64,000 nt of DNA from Pterobdella sp. o SKG-2022. Its lineage: Eukaryota > Annelida > Clitellata > Hirudinida > Piscicolidae. Below the pieces are notes generated by a model. That model was not told the origin of the DNA. It searched no databases and saw nothing but the letters and a program-made list of their open reading frames with translations. Both the position numbers and the translations under genes were made by a program. Of the stretch, positions 11,504 through 23,700 are shown piece after piece. The stretch covers positions 23,702,589 through 23,766,588 of the forward strand of contig OZ038320.1 of assembly GCA_964035795.1 (NCBI GenBank), in the 5' to 3' direction. Each line of letters starts with the position of its first letter. Positions within the stretch are counted from its first letter, which is position 1.

Positions 11504-11815
11504 TTAAATTATTCGAACTAATTCAAAAAAATGAAAAATTTTATGAATTTTTGTAAAGAATATTAAAAAAGCATGGAAATCTTGATAAGTTATGAGAAGC
11601 AAAAACGAACTATAATTATAATCCATGTTACGAGCAAAGTTAATGGAATATGAAGTTAAAGATCTTGTTGATGTTGATTCAACTACCTCAGTTGTCTGAT
11701 ACGCAATCAATCTCCAATATGCAGGGCACTTTTTATCTAACGAGTTCTTTATGGCAGTACTCAGTATTGTAAACAGTAGTTTAACAAAGCAGAGATTCCA
11801 CTTTAATGAAAACAT
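11504..11815 (-). other. Unassigned open frame, possible exon
   Basis: A 103-codon open frame lies downstream of LSM11 on the same strand. Its middle (AIKNSLDKKCPAYWRLIAY, about residues 21-40) has protein-like composition, while the C-terminal third is low-complexity Phe/Ile. A possible GT donor follows the QTTE sequence. I do not recognise the family and see no partner exons, so it may be a TE remnant or 3' UTR sequence of LSM11. Confidence 0.2.
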
Positions 11816-11973
11816 CCTCTTTCAAGAATCAAATCAAATTCATACTTTTTCTGCTTTAACATGGGCATTCTTGTCAAACAACTTTGCATGACATATTATA
11901 AAAACATGTCATTAAGATGGGGCCTAAGATTAAAGAAGGAAAAGTATCCAAAACACCACTGCATTATCTATCC

Positions 11974-13425
11974 TTACACACCTGATGAGCATAAAGAAAC
12001 CATTACCACACTATCACCTCTCAAGAACAACTTTGGTATGTACCTTTCCATATATAACGGTGTATCATTACTATTATTATTATCAGAAACCTCACCAGTG
12101 ATGGAATTTTTGTTAATACTACTGTTAGGAACCTCAGAATTATCATCTTCACAAAAACTCATTCCCCTTGAAGATATATCACAAGGCAGGTATATAATAT
12201 CACTTTTTGTGTTGCTGGCATCATCTTTATTCTTCTTATTTCTTCTTTCTTTTTTCTTATGACATTTGTATATTTTCCTTATTGCAACTGGATTGATGTA
12301 TGACTCATCTACATCTTGAAGTGCCTGGTTTTATGGGGATTAATTACAGTTATGAAATGAATTCATAATTTTAAATTCAAGCCAAACATAAATATTCAAA
12401 TGAAAACACATGAATGAAATGTAAGATGAACTTATTGTTTAAATAAACACAAAGAATAAGTATCTAATCATCATTAATTTAAATTTCTAGATTGAAAACA
12501 GCATAATGAACTAGTAATAAATTAGATTAAACTATTTTATATGCCCCAGTAACTAAGGTACGCTGCAGTTAGTTGATATTTTTTTTGATCCAACTTTATT
12601 ATATGGCTACTTAGTTCTTGATAAAGTAAAATATACTTGAGAAAAAACTTGTGGTTTTGACCAGCAAAACATTGTATTGTTTTAATTACATTTAAATACA
12701 AATTATTAAATATTATAATTTATGAAATTAAGATTTTCATTAAATATAAAGCTTATATTGTAACTTTACATATAAATAAGCCACTTGAAAAAAAAATTAA
12801 TTTTAAGTAAATAATGAATTAATAAATGCACTCACAAGGTTAAAATGCTTGTCAAATGCCACTAGGAAACCATTACAGATTGATCTGATATTTTATTGAT
12901 CACACTAAACAATGGTAAAGTGCATCTTTTTATAAACAAAACTACCTGATATAATGAGAGCTTCTAACCCACACTTTAACTTTAATGTTTCCTGCCACTG
13001 CCCTATGTAGAAGGCTCAATGGACCCATTTGGTGAACTATAAAATTGAATGAAAACATATTTTACCATTTTATGTTCACAAAATTTACCTAATTAAAATA
13101 TAACAAAAATTTGACTGACAATAGAAATCTGAAACAATGAAAAAAATATTGATGCTACCTTTAGATAAAACATCAGTTTTTCTTTTTTTCTTCTTTTTGT
13201 GCATTTGAAAATTAGTCATACTAAATGGCTTTTCTGAAAAAAGTTGAGTTGTTTTCATAACATGCTAATAATGTTTTTAAAATAAGCTCTTTAAAATATT
13301 ACTCCCCTTCACCGACTTAAATTTTTAGAAGCCAAGTTGAATTATAAAACAAAAATATTAATAAAAAGTTCTTTTTAAATAGTGAATAACAAAATTTTCT
13401 GACCTGCATTCGCCTCCACTTCCAT
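11974..13425 (-). CDS. LSM11: U7 snRNA-associated Sm-like protein LSm11
   Basis: Five exons (13425-13404, 13233-13159, 13036-12946, 12884-12836, 12324-11974) join in phase to about 195 codons. LSm11 and LSm10 replace SmD2 and SmD1 in the heptameric ring of the U7 snRNP, which cleaves replication-dependent histone pre-mRNAs. Sm motif 1 spans exons 3-5: GPLSLLHRAVAGN, then a beta strand KVKVWVRS, then SICNGFLVAFDKHFNLAL and QDVDESYINPV. This matches the LSm11 signature GFLVAFDK-(F/W)N-AL-DVDE-Y. A long lysine- and asparagine-rich insertion follows, as in other LSm11 proteins. Sm motif 2 (RYIPKLFLRGDSVVMVSL) ends the protein. A Lys/Arg-rich stretch (KKKKKRK) precedes motif 1. The human protein is about 360 residues; here only about 30 residues precede the basic stretch and Sm motif 1, so most of the N-terminal extension is missing or lies in an exon I did not find. 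An in-frame stop lies about 75 bases upstream of the chosen ATG, with no acceptor in between. Confidence 0.9.
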
Positions 13426-14703
13426 ATTAAACGGACAAAATAGATTTCCTCCACGGTAAGTACGAAATTGTGCGCCTTTGATTAGTTTTGGTGGTTAAAA
13501 ATAAACTATGAATTTACTTGAATAAGTTTTTAAAGTTTACTGTATAAATTATTCCCGAATTTTTAAAACTATATAAGACCTATTAGATGCTGATGGAAAA
13601 CATAAAAAAAACTAAAAAACTCTAAATAAAAACCTTCAGGTTTTATAATAATCTTCTTTAGCCAACTGCAAATTATTTTAACACTAAAGGTAATTTTATC
13701 AAGTACAAAGCTTTTCGTTAACAAAGTGACATTATAAAGTACGTTAAAATTCAAGAACTTTGTAATTAATAAAAAGACGTAGTTTTTAGATAATAACTCT
13801 AAAACAAAGGTTTTGAACCTTTAATCACAGCTATTTTGTAATAATTCAAAAAAGCGGCCGAAGATGATGAGGATGAAAAAATTTTTTCTTTTTAAAATGA
13901 ACTTATAATTTATTTTTTTTGGTTTTAAATTATTTTTTTTGTGTTATTCAATCTTTTTAGTGGAAACTCATCACCGTTTTCAGACCTCAATTTTCTTATT
14001 TCAAACTTGCCATGGTTGTTTGATGTTCATGAAAAGTCTAGTTGATATAAGCATTTCGAGAAAAATTCGAAATTAAAAGCGTTTTTTTTTACTTCATAAG
14101 CAATTTTATAAAGAAGAATTTATCTTTTATATATAAAAAGAAAAAAAGGATATATTTTTTAAAATAAATTGTCTCTGTAAACCCTCATTCTTGACAAAAA
14201 AAAACAGACAATTATTGAAAAAAAGCTTTATACGATATTTCTAAAATTTATACTTTTTTAAAGTCCAAAAGTATTCGCTGGAAGTTGAATTATATTAAAA
14301 AATATTCCATTTAACAAATCATAAAAAACATGATTTATTCAATCAAAAAAGTTTGTTTGGCAAAGTTATTTTTGTTTCTAGAATTTCACAAGCAAAACAT
14401 CATAATTGATGCAAGTAGAAAAATTGTTTTATATATAAAGATTTTTAAAATAAAAATTTAAAAATCCATTACAAGATTGTCATCATTATATTTCAAATAT
14501 TATTTAAAAATTTTTTTGAGAGTTGAACTGTTTGAAAAATATGAGGAAGCGATAAAAATATATTGAAAATCAAAAAAAAACTGATTTTTTCTTAATTTTC
14601 AATATGAAAACTTATGAAATATCATTCAAAACTCAATTATAATTTACAAAACTATTTTATGTGAAAACAGTTCACATGTACGTAGTGAGGAACAATATTT
14701 TTA
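13426..14703. other. Intergenic, LSM11 to cadherin
   Basis: About 1.3 kb of AT-rich DNA separate the 3' end of the cadherin gene from the LSM11 start codon, both on the minus strand. It includes a MITE-like scrap at about 13697-13725 (atcaagtacaaagcttttcg). No exon or RNA gene was seen. Confidence 0.6.
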
Positions 14704-14706
14704 TTA
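14695..14706 (-). terminator. Polyadenylation signal overlapping the cadherin stop codon
   Basis: On the minus strand the stop codon TAA is part of TACTAATAAAAATATT, which contains an AATAAA hexamer starting inside the stop codon. If used, the 3' UTR would be very short. Confidence 0.4.
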
Positions 14707-17700
14707 GTAGTAAACGGTTATGCCATTTGTGCCCACAGCTGGTCGAGTGAGGGTCATGATGCTGGCGTTGATGGTGTCCTGTTAGAAGAACATTTCGATA
14801 ATCATTATACTTGAAAACTCTTCACCGTGTTAAACGGTAGATATTTCAATATATGAACTGTAACTGACCAATAATGAAAAGTATAAATTTAAATAAGTAT
14901 TAAAGTAAAATCTTCGAATTGCAAACTTGAGAAGTGTTTAAATCCGTTCTTGTCAAAAGAGAAGGATCAGCTATGACTGGCGTTTCTTTGTGTATTTTCA
15001 TAGGGTCATTCAATGGATTGGGAAATACTTTATCTAGTTTCTTAGTTTGCTTTTCATTGTCTATACTCTTTTGGCTGTTTGTTTGTCTGCTACTTTTAGT
15101 ACCCAAGTCTGTGGCCTCTTTCACTAAGATACCCTGTAGTTTGTCTAGCTTCGATGGTTTTCTAGGAAAATGCATTAAGAATACTTAAAGAAACATGAAC
15201 AAGAATGTAACTGTATCGATCACTTAATAATACGATTTTTGAGCTTTTTAAACATAATTTTGAAAAGGTTTTTGTCAAAAATTCCCATGAGAATAGATGA
15301 TAGGACTTGAACAAGTTTGAAACCTGTTATGGTTCAAAGGATCGCTAGACTCTTCAGAAAATGTGTTCGATATGTTATTAAAGTTCTCTTCAAATAGGTC
15401 TGATTTTCTATGAAAAATTAGTTATATATCTGTAAATTATCTCCATACCAACAAATCTTCTAATATATTAAAATCTATACCTTCTATACAGATTGAACAA
15501 GAAAACAGCAAAAACGACGATGGCAAACAAAAGAAGGCTGGCGATGATGATAGAAACTATAAAAGCTGCTTTGTAATCAACATCAGATGTATGAGAAGAA
15601 GGTCGGTTCAACAAAACCATTGATGAATCGGAGTAGTCGCCATAACGTGCTGTGACCATGATTGGGCCGTCCAAGCAAGCTTCAATGCAGTTCAGCACAC
15701 CGCTGTTGTCAATCTGCACGTCCGTACTGTTTAGTCATTGAGGTTTCGAGTCAACTCAACCGTAGTTTTATCAATGGTGAGATATATTTTTTTAAAGTGA
15801 TGTTGTGTAATAAAGTAGCATTACTTGGTTTTGCTGATGATACTGTATGTTATATCACTTTTGGGAAACTGGCTTTTTATCTGAGATGAGTGAATTTTAT
15901 ATGATTCGATTGAATTTTCATATAAAAAATGTTGATATTGGAAAAATTTAGTTTAAGCTATTATAAAGAGACATATCTTACTTCAACTTTACCAATGTAC
16001 GTTTGGTTATAATATTCGAATTCATAGATGTCTTGTGTGAAACTCAATCGTTTGAACAATTTATCTACAACTGAAACATTCAAATACGCCTCATCTACAA
16101 CTATCTGTTGAAAGTTGGTTTAAAGTTATTGCTACCATCATGCTTCTACAGTACAGAAATTATTACCGAGTTTTCATAAAGACTGATCATCAACCGAAAA
16201 CTGTAGGCAAGGGTCGCATCAATAGCTTTTTTCAGGATGACTCGACTGAAAGATTGTAATGCCATTATATTTTAGAGAATTAAAACAAACAATAGAATAT
16301 TTAACGATATAATTATTTTAAATTATATAATAACAATAAAAACGTTAACTGCAATATAAAATGTGCAGTGAATGTTAATTATAAGCAGTAATGCAGTAGT
16401 TTCAAGCTGATATAACAACTATGGTCTTATATTTAAAAATTTCTCACCCATCATTGGTGATATCGAAAAAGGCACTTTCTTTGTTTTCAGTTATTTTGAA
16501 GACATGATTGGTGTTCCCACACAAAAGCTGTCCCAATTCGATATTACGGGTAAGTTAGTTAATTATTGCTAAAACAGTGGTCTATGCAGAAAGGAAAATA
16601 ACTAACTTTTTTTTGTGAGCTTTCTTAAACCAAGCAAAAAGTTTTATATAAACATAGGAAATATTAAAGATGAACTAGTAAATTAAGTAAAATTAATAAA
16701 TAATTGCCTCTCTTACGATAAGAAAGGATTTGTAAAACAAAAATGACATTTTATAATTTTTTTGATATAAATGGTATAATGTATAGGCTGATAGCTCTTT
16801 CGATTTTGCAATCAAAAAACCCTTATCACACTTGATACTCAACTTGCTTCAAACCACCTAGCATTAGGCAGTCTATTTCCTCAAGGAACACGATTAAAAA
16901 CACAAATAAAAAAAGCAATTTAGGTTCAAAAACTAAAAAAAACAAAACTAAATTCAAGATTTTGTTATATAGACATAAAAGCCAACTTGTTTGTTGGAGA
17001 GTTCAATGGTTCCAACTCGGGAACCTGGACTTGTGGATTTTTGAAGAATGATTTCATATGTTTCTTGAGTGAATGTTGCTTTTGATATACGATTTATCAC
17101 TAATAAAGAAGTGGCGAACAACGATCTGGACGTTTCTCTTACCTTAGATGAAGTTTTTTCTAAGTTAAACAATAGCAATAAAAATCTTTTTTAAAACATT
17201 TATTATTTCTTATTAATTGATATAAATGGAAAATTAAAAAGATGAACAAATAAAAACAGGTACCTGTATTTGCAAGATATATTGTAACTTAGTAAGTCTC
17301 TGCTTAGCTTTGAGTACTCCCCTGGATTCATCTATAGAGAAAAACCGCCAGTCGTCTAAAACAATTGGTCGTTAAAGCTACGAGTGGCTTATGCATTTGT
17401 TACATAAATGGTTTTTTAACTTCTAGCTGTGTTAAGTATTTATATTGGCTCATATATTTAATACTTTGTAATTAAATTTTGATGAAAATCTTTCAATTAT
17501 CGCTGTTTTAATAAAAAATACTTTCAACTAGTTAAAGAAGAAAATGTGAATTTTTTTGGTGAAAAAAACTTAATTTTTGAAAATTTTGTCTAGAATTTAT
17601 GAAAAATTTCAAACTTTTTACTCAAAAAGTATTAGCATTTTTTATGACAATTATGTTGTGTAGTTCGTTGAATCTTTCAGTTATTTTCATGTTATAACCG

Positions 17701-20700
17701 ACTATGCAATTTCACTCATTTGAAGTTTTTCCAAATATCTTTTCATTAGAAAGGTGTAACACGAAGAAACAAACCAAGTTTTTCATCTTCAACGATCGAG
17801 AACACATGATCATTTTGAGAGCTGAATTCATTGTTTATGACAATTTCCTTCGACTGAAATGATCATTATGTCTTATCAACTCAAATTTCAAAATGTGAAC
17901 TATTTATGGGGTTCTCTTTGATATATAGAGCACACTTTGCAAACTAGTTTAGCCACAAAAGCCTTAAAGTTGTAATTCTAAAATGTCAAAAATCTCACTT
18001 CATCATAGCTATTATCCAGATTCAACGTATAAGACTTTTCAACAAAGAACGGTAATTCAGTAGAAATAGACAATACATTGATATGCACGGTAGCATTTGA
18101 AGTGCGCTGAGGCTGGTATTTTCCTAAAACGCTGTAGTTGTAGCTGTTGTCCTGTGGATTGAATAGGGGTGTTTGGTCAGATGATTTAGTTTCAAGTTTC
18201 CCATTGGTTTCATAGTTTGAGATGTAAATTAAGCTTCTAGAGTTGTTGTTTTAAAAAACACTCCATCCCAATGTTTGGAGACCATAAAGTCACGCATTAC
18301 TCTTGATAACTTGACTACATCAAGTTCTTCAAAAACATATTAAAATTATATTTGGATTAATAATTATACTTTAAATTAGTTTTTCGATTGCAATCTAAAT
18401 AAATTTATAAACCTCGTATTGATATTATGTTAGCAAGGTTTGGAAGTCTAATAAACAAATTAACTCAAACTTTCAAATTCATTTTTTATTGATTAAACTA
18501 TAAAACAAAAAGATTTTTTTCCAAAATAATCGATAAAATGTTCATGGTTTTGGGTGGTTATCATTGAATTCCAATAAGATATTTTATTTTAGCATTATTT
18601 TTCTTCAGAGACAACATGTAGCAATTTTTTGTAAATTGTTTTTAAAATTAATTTCACAAAGAGGCAATATTCAGATTCTATTTTTCATTCAACTAAAATT
18701 TTCACCAAATTCAACTTTTTCATAATTATTTTTATAATATTGTTAAGAGTTTGATTAGACTCTAACCTTCACTTGGATGGTGATCGACAGTTGTTTTATT
18801 TCGTGGTAGTTGAGTTTCTTCTGCAGAAATAGACGTCCTCTGGACGGCATTGTGAAGTTGAAATAGCTCTGTAACATTGGTTTTTCTATTAAACAACACA
18901 ATGCTTTGATAGAGAAATTAAAGCATGCCGCTCCAGTGTGATATATTTTTCCAAAGTTTTCGAGAAACATTTAATTATGATTATTATAAGAATTAAATTC
19001 AAAATAAATGTTTGAAATTTAAATTAGTCTTATTTTCAACTACTGACTGACTTCAATTTTACTTAATTTTAACCCATACCAACCGAATAAGCATTATCGG
19101 GCACAATGGAGTAAGTGAGTTGGCCTTTGTCTCTGGGGTCAAGATCTTCAGCCACAATGTCGGGAGTGAGAACCAGGCCAACAGGAGTTAGCTGAATGTG
19201 TGTTTATATATTAATGATAATGTAAGATTAATCTATATGAATGGTAATTCGAGATCAACATCAGTGTCTGTATGAATAAACTTGTAAGATTTTTTAGACC
19301 AAAGCTGTATTTTGGGTAGTGTGGAATCTTTGTTTTTAATTACATTTGAAGGCTTCCATGAGCAGCTATACAGCCTTATAGTCATTTTTCATGCTTATTC
19401 AGGTTTTTATTTATAATACATCATTTGATAGTTTATTTTTTTTTTTTAAATTTCCTTGATTGGATTTTTTTTCATTAAAATAAAATAACAAACACCTGGC
19501 TTTTTTGAGTTTTCATTTTGAGTAAGGCTTTTGGTAAGACGATGGTACCTTTAAAACTCAGCTCGTATGATTGTAATCGAATGGTTTTTAATTCATTTAT
19601 TTGATCCTCACAGTTCTATTGAGCAAGATCGTAAAAGTAATTATATATTTGCTTTGCTCCTCATATTGGAGAAAAAAAGTTTCAAGGATATTTGTGATTT
19701 TCAATATTTAATTAACAAACAAACATAAAGGTTAAAATATCAGTTACAAACATTAAACATTCAAACATTTATTGATTTGGACTAAGTTTCCATTGATAAA
19801 TAATTGGGTTATTCTCTAATTTTCTGTACCAGCTGTATGTATGTGTTGAGATAGAAGACAAATTGGCTTCATTAAAGGCTTAAGCTCCACTAGAGATTTT
19901 GATCTTATTTTGACAACGAATTAAAGATACATGTCGTCAAATATATATTAATAGACACATATATGAAATGTTTATTAATTAGTTCACTTATTTACATATA
20001 TCTGAATAGACATAAATTTTATCTTAGATATATAGCAAAACATTTTGGGTAGTAAATAATAGTTTAAATGACTCTTGAAGATTTGAATAGTCAAAATAAT
20101 CAATATGTTAAATCAAATACCTCACTTATTTAAACAGTCCTCTAGAGGTTATTAGTGAGCAAATATACGAAGAGGTTTTATTTACAACCTATTATCACAA
20201 CGATAACAATCCTATCTCACAACACTCAAACGTGAACAAATAGGCAAATTTTTTTCCAAAATAATTCATGAAGAAAACGTAATAATAATATATATGAATT
20301 CTGAAAAAGTTATAGAATGCCAAAGTTTTAGTCATATAGTTAACAATGTTTTGAGTTTTTGTATTGAGTTTTAGGTATATTGGAAGCAAAATTTAGAATC
20401 ATGCAAACAATTTTTTGCAATTTTCACTGACTTGAAAAATGTTTCAGTACTATTTTAGTCAACTGTATAACCATCATTGTATTTCAAAAATACAAAATAG
20501 TAAATTTTAAGGTCAACAAACCCAAAGTATTTTTTTTAAGAGTCACGAAGCTTTTCGTAAGATTAGCTTACATTATCAATTATTATCACTTGATAATGTA
20601 AGCTAATCTTACGAAAAGTTTCGTGACTCTTTAAAATTAATACTTTGTGTTTGTTGAAGTTACCATTTGATTTAGGCTATTATACTTCAAAACAGTAAAT

Positions 20701-23700
20701 ATTTTATAAGAACTCCCAAACCTATTTCTTAATGCTATTTTACTAAAAACTTGAAACGTAATTTCATAAAAAGCTCTTTATACACTTTCATTATTGTCTC
20801 AAAAATATTTTACTGAAAATTATTGAAATTAATTCAATGGATATCATTACAACATTTTTCTAACCTCGCTGATATTAAAGTGGAAAGGAGCATTTCGGAA
20901 CTGCGGCGAGTGATCGTTGGTGTCTTCAACTTTAATGTACACTCTATATTTTATCTGGGATACAATCAATATTGGCTCATTATGATTGGCAAAAGTATAT
21001 TAGTCAAAAAAGATTATTCATTGAAAGCACAAAGCTTTGAGAATATTAGTTCAGGTGGTCAAGTGATTTCTATGAATAAATATTAGTTTTATCATGTAAA
21101 TTCCGTTTTGGTTTTGTGTTTTTAATATCTAAATGAGTATTAAACGGCGGTTTGTAATATCATGAAAAATTAGACTTACATCATCAAAATGTGTTTCTAT
21201 GCTTGAAAATGATTTTCTTGTTCAAAAAAGATTGATCGAATCAAATGCAAAATTATGTAAGCATATTCTTAAAACAAGAAAAAATAAAAAAATAATTTAA
21301 TATATTGAATATAAGAACCTAATCTAAACCAGTATAAGAAAAAAATTTCCAAGGTATGTTCATATAAAAACAAGTGGTCACCGATTGGCTCTTTAGAAAG
21401 GTGCAAACCAGCTCAATGTCAATATAGAAAGGGTTCGATTGAGATACCTGCATGACATATTCATGTTATTATTTGCAATACTTTTTTGATCAAATCAATG
21501 ATTGATTTATTAGATTTATTTCATTTAGTTACTTTTATTAGTTTTGAATTCATAACACAAATTTCACATCAGACCATGTATTTGAATTTTTGAGAAGGCT
21601 TACAAAAATCAACTTATATTGATAATTATATCCTTCATTTAATTAAATTGTTATTGAATTAATTGTTTTTTATTGATAGTCAATGTTGGTTTTATTACTT
21701 CTTTATATTAAGTTTACTTCCCATCTCCAAGTGCGTTCAATATTTTTTGCATCTTCGTTAATTTCTACTATTTTATAATCATTTTTTCATCTTCAGATTA
21801 AACTATGTGATGTTTTCTTCATAAACATATAAGTATTAAATCTAATTCAATCACATTTCATTTCTCTGTAAAGCCTCATAAAGACACAAGCGAAACCCTT
21901 TCGAGGCAAAATGATAGGCGGCTAGCAAATTTGTGGATCAAGAAGAACTCACATATAGTTTCTTGATGAGTTTAAGTTTTTTGGTTATTTCCTCGAACTG
22001 CACATAGGGGTTGCGAGTGATGTCTTTGACACTGATGTTCAAACCTCCCTTGAAGTCCAGGTCCGATAATATACTGCCTGTGTGAAATCACAATAACAAA
22101 ATTAAAGTTATTAATAATCTATATAAAATAATATAGTTAAAAAAAAATTCTAAATTTTCAAAATATGTTATGATAATAACAATAGTAATTATATTATCAA
22201 CTCAAAAAAATACTTTTAACTCATTACTGTAGTACATACGTAATTTATAAGCTATAAACTTTATCATTCAAACAAAAGATTTCCATGACTATACATGTGT
22301 ATATAACTAGACAAGTAATATTTATTAAAAAAAAGAATTTTAAAAAGATTTTAAACTTTTAAATTTTAAGAACTCAAAGAGAAACTTACATTCTCAATAC
22401 AATAGTGCCAATATATTCTACTCAAAAAGCTAAATAAGAATATTCTCAATGAAAACTGGTCCATGAATATTGAATTAAAATTTAGCTAAGCGGCGTATAA
22501 AAATTGATTTAAATTATTTTTAAAATCAAAAGCCATTACACCTTCTAATGGTGTTTGTTGTCCTTACTTTTAGATTCAGGCTATTGTACTTCACCTTCTA
22601 ATGGGTTCACTAAAACCCTCAAGCATTAACTAAACAGATATCTTAAAAACATTTCAAATGTTGCACCTACTGTCTTTTACTTATTGGATTAAAACAGTTT
22701 TTGTGTATTTATTTTTAAAAAAACTGTAATATTTGATATTTTTTTTATTGTGAAATATTTTAAAAAATTATGAGATTCAATTAGGTTTATTCAAAAACAA
22801 TTTCTTTCAATTATGAAACTCTTACAGATTTTTTTTCTGTGATAATAAAATTGATTAAATAAAAAAATATAATTTATGTATAATAAAAGAATCTCAAGTT
22901 ACTGAAAGTTAACTAGACCAAACACCCTTTATTGGAAGCATTGAAGAAATCCCCTTAAAAGCACAGCTGCACAATAAAACTATTTCTACAATAACTCAAA
23001 TATGGTCTATCATAATTAGACAGCCTTCTTCTGATATGAGTAAACACCATAGCTCTTGTTAGTTCAAATGCTTATTGTTAACTTGATACTGTTGATAATA
23101 GTAGTGTCTTAATTGTAATATTAATATGTAGCATATCTAAAAGCCACCCATGATTGATACTCCAGAGTTAAAACAGGTTCTACTAATAGTTTTAAATGAG
23201 TTTTCATCACATCATAATTGAAGATTCATAAAAATAAAAAAGTCTTCAATGAATGAACTGCGTTTGAAATCAATTTTAGTGTTTTTTCCGATTGAAAAAC
23301 ATGTTTATATACAGATTATTTCAAACAGAACGAATCTGTTGATTTTGCATAATCTTACACTGAATTTTACGTAAGTTCACACTGAATACAAAACAATAAT
23401 CAATTCGTATTTTTACTAAGCTTCATAATATTTCAAGCGAGTTTCTTTATAAACATATTAAGTTTTCCGCATAAAACTTTAAAAAAAAATTTGTAAAAAA
23501 CGGACACAAAAACAAAAAAATCTAAGTCATAAATATGAAGTTTTCTTTGATTATTTATTCAAATTAAAATGAGTAACACTACGGATATGAGACCACTAAT
23601 GGTAGGACCAGGTGTCTAAGCGCTATTCAAGTGTAGTGGGGTTGGCGTGTTTGAAGGCATGCATAATAAGCCATTTGTTTGAAACAAATTTTCATAGACT

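Noticed and set aside
11861..12262. 133-codon plus-strand frame over LSM11 exon 5
   Set aside because: It is antisense to a well-supported LSM11 exon with conserved Sm motif 2 and has a low-complexity C-terminus.
11974..13425. SmD2 or LSm3 identity for the Sm-fold gene
   Set aside because: The DVDESY motif after FDK-FN-AL and the long Lys/Asn-rich insertion before Sm motif 2 are LSm11 features; SmD2 and LSm3 lack the insertion.
14934..15188. 84-codon plus-strand frame at 14934-15188
   Set aside because: It is antisense to the cadherin cytoplasmic-tail exon (15161-14927), whose splice phases fit the TM exon.
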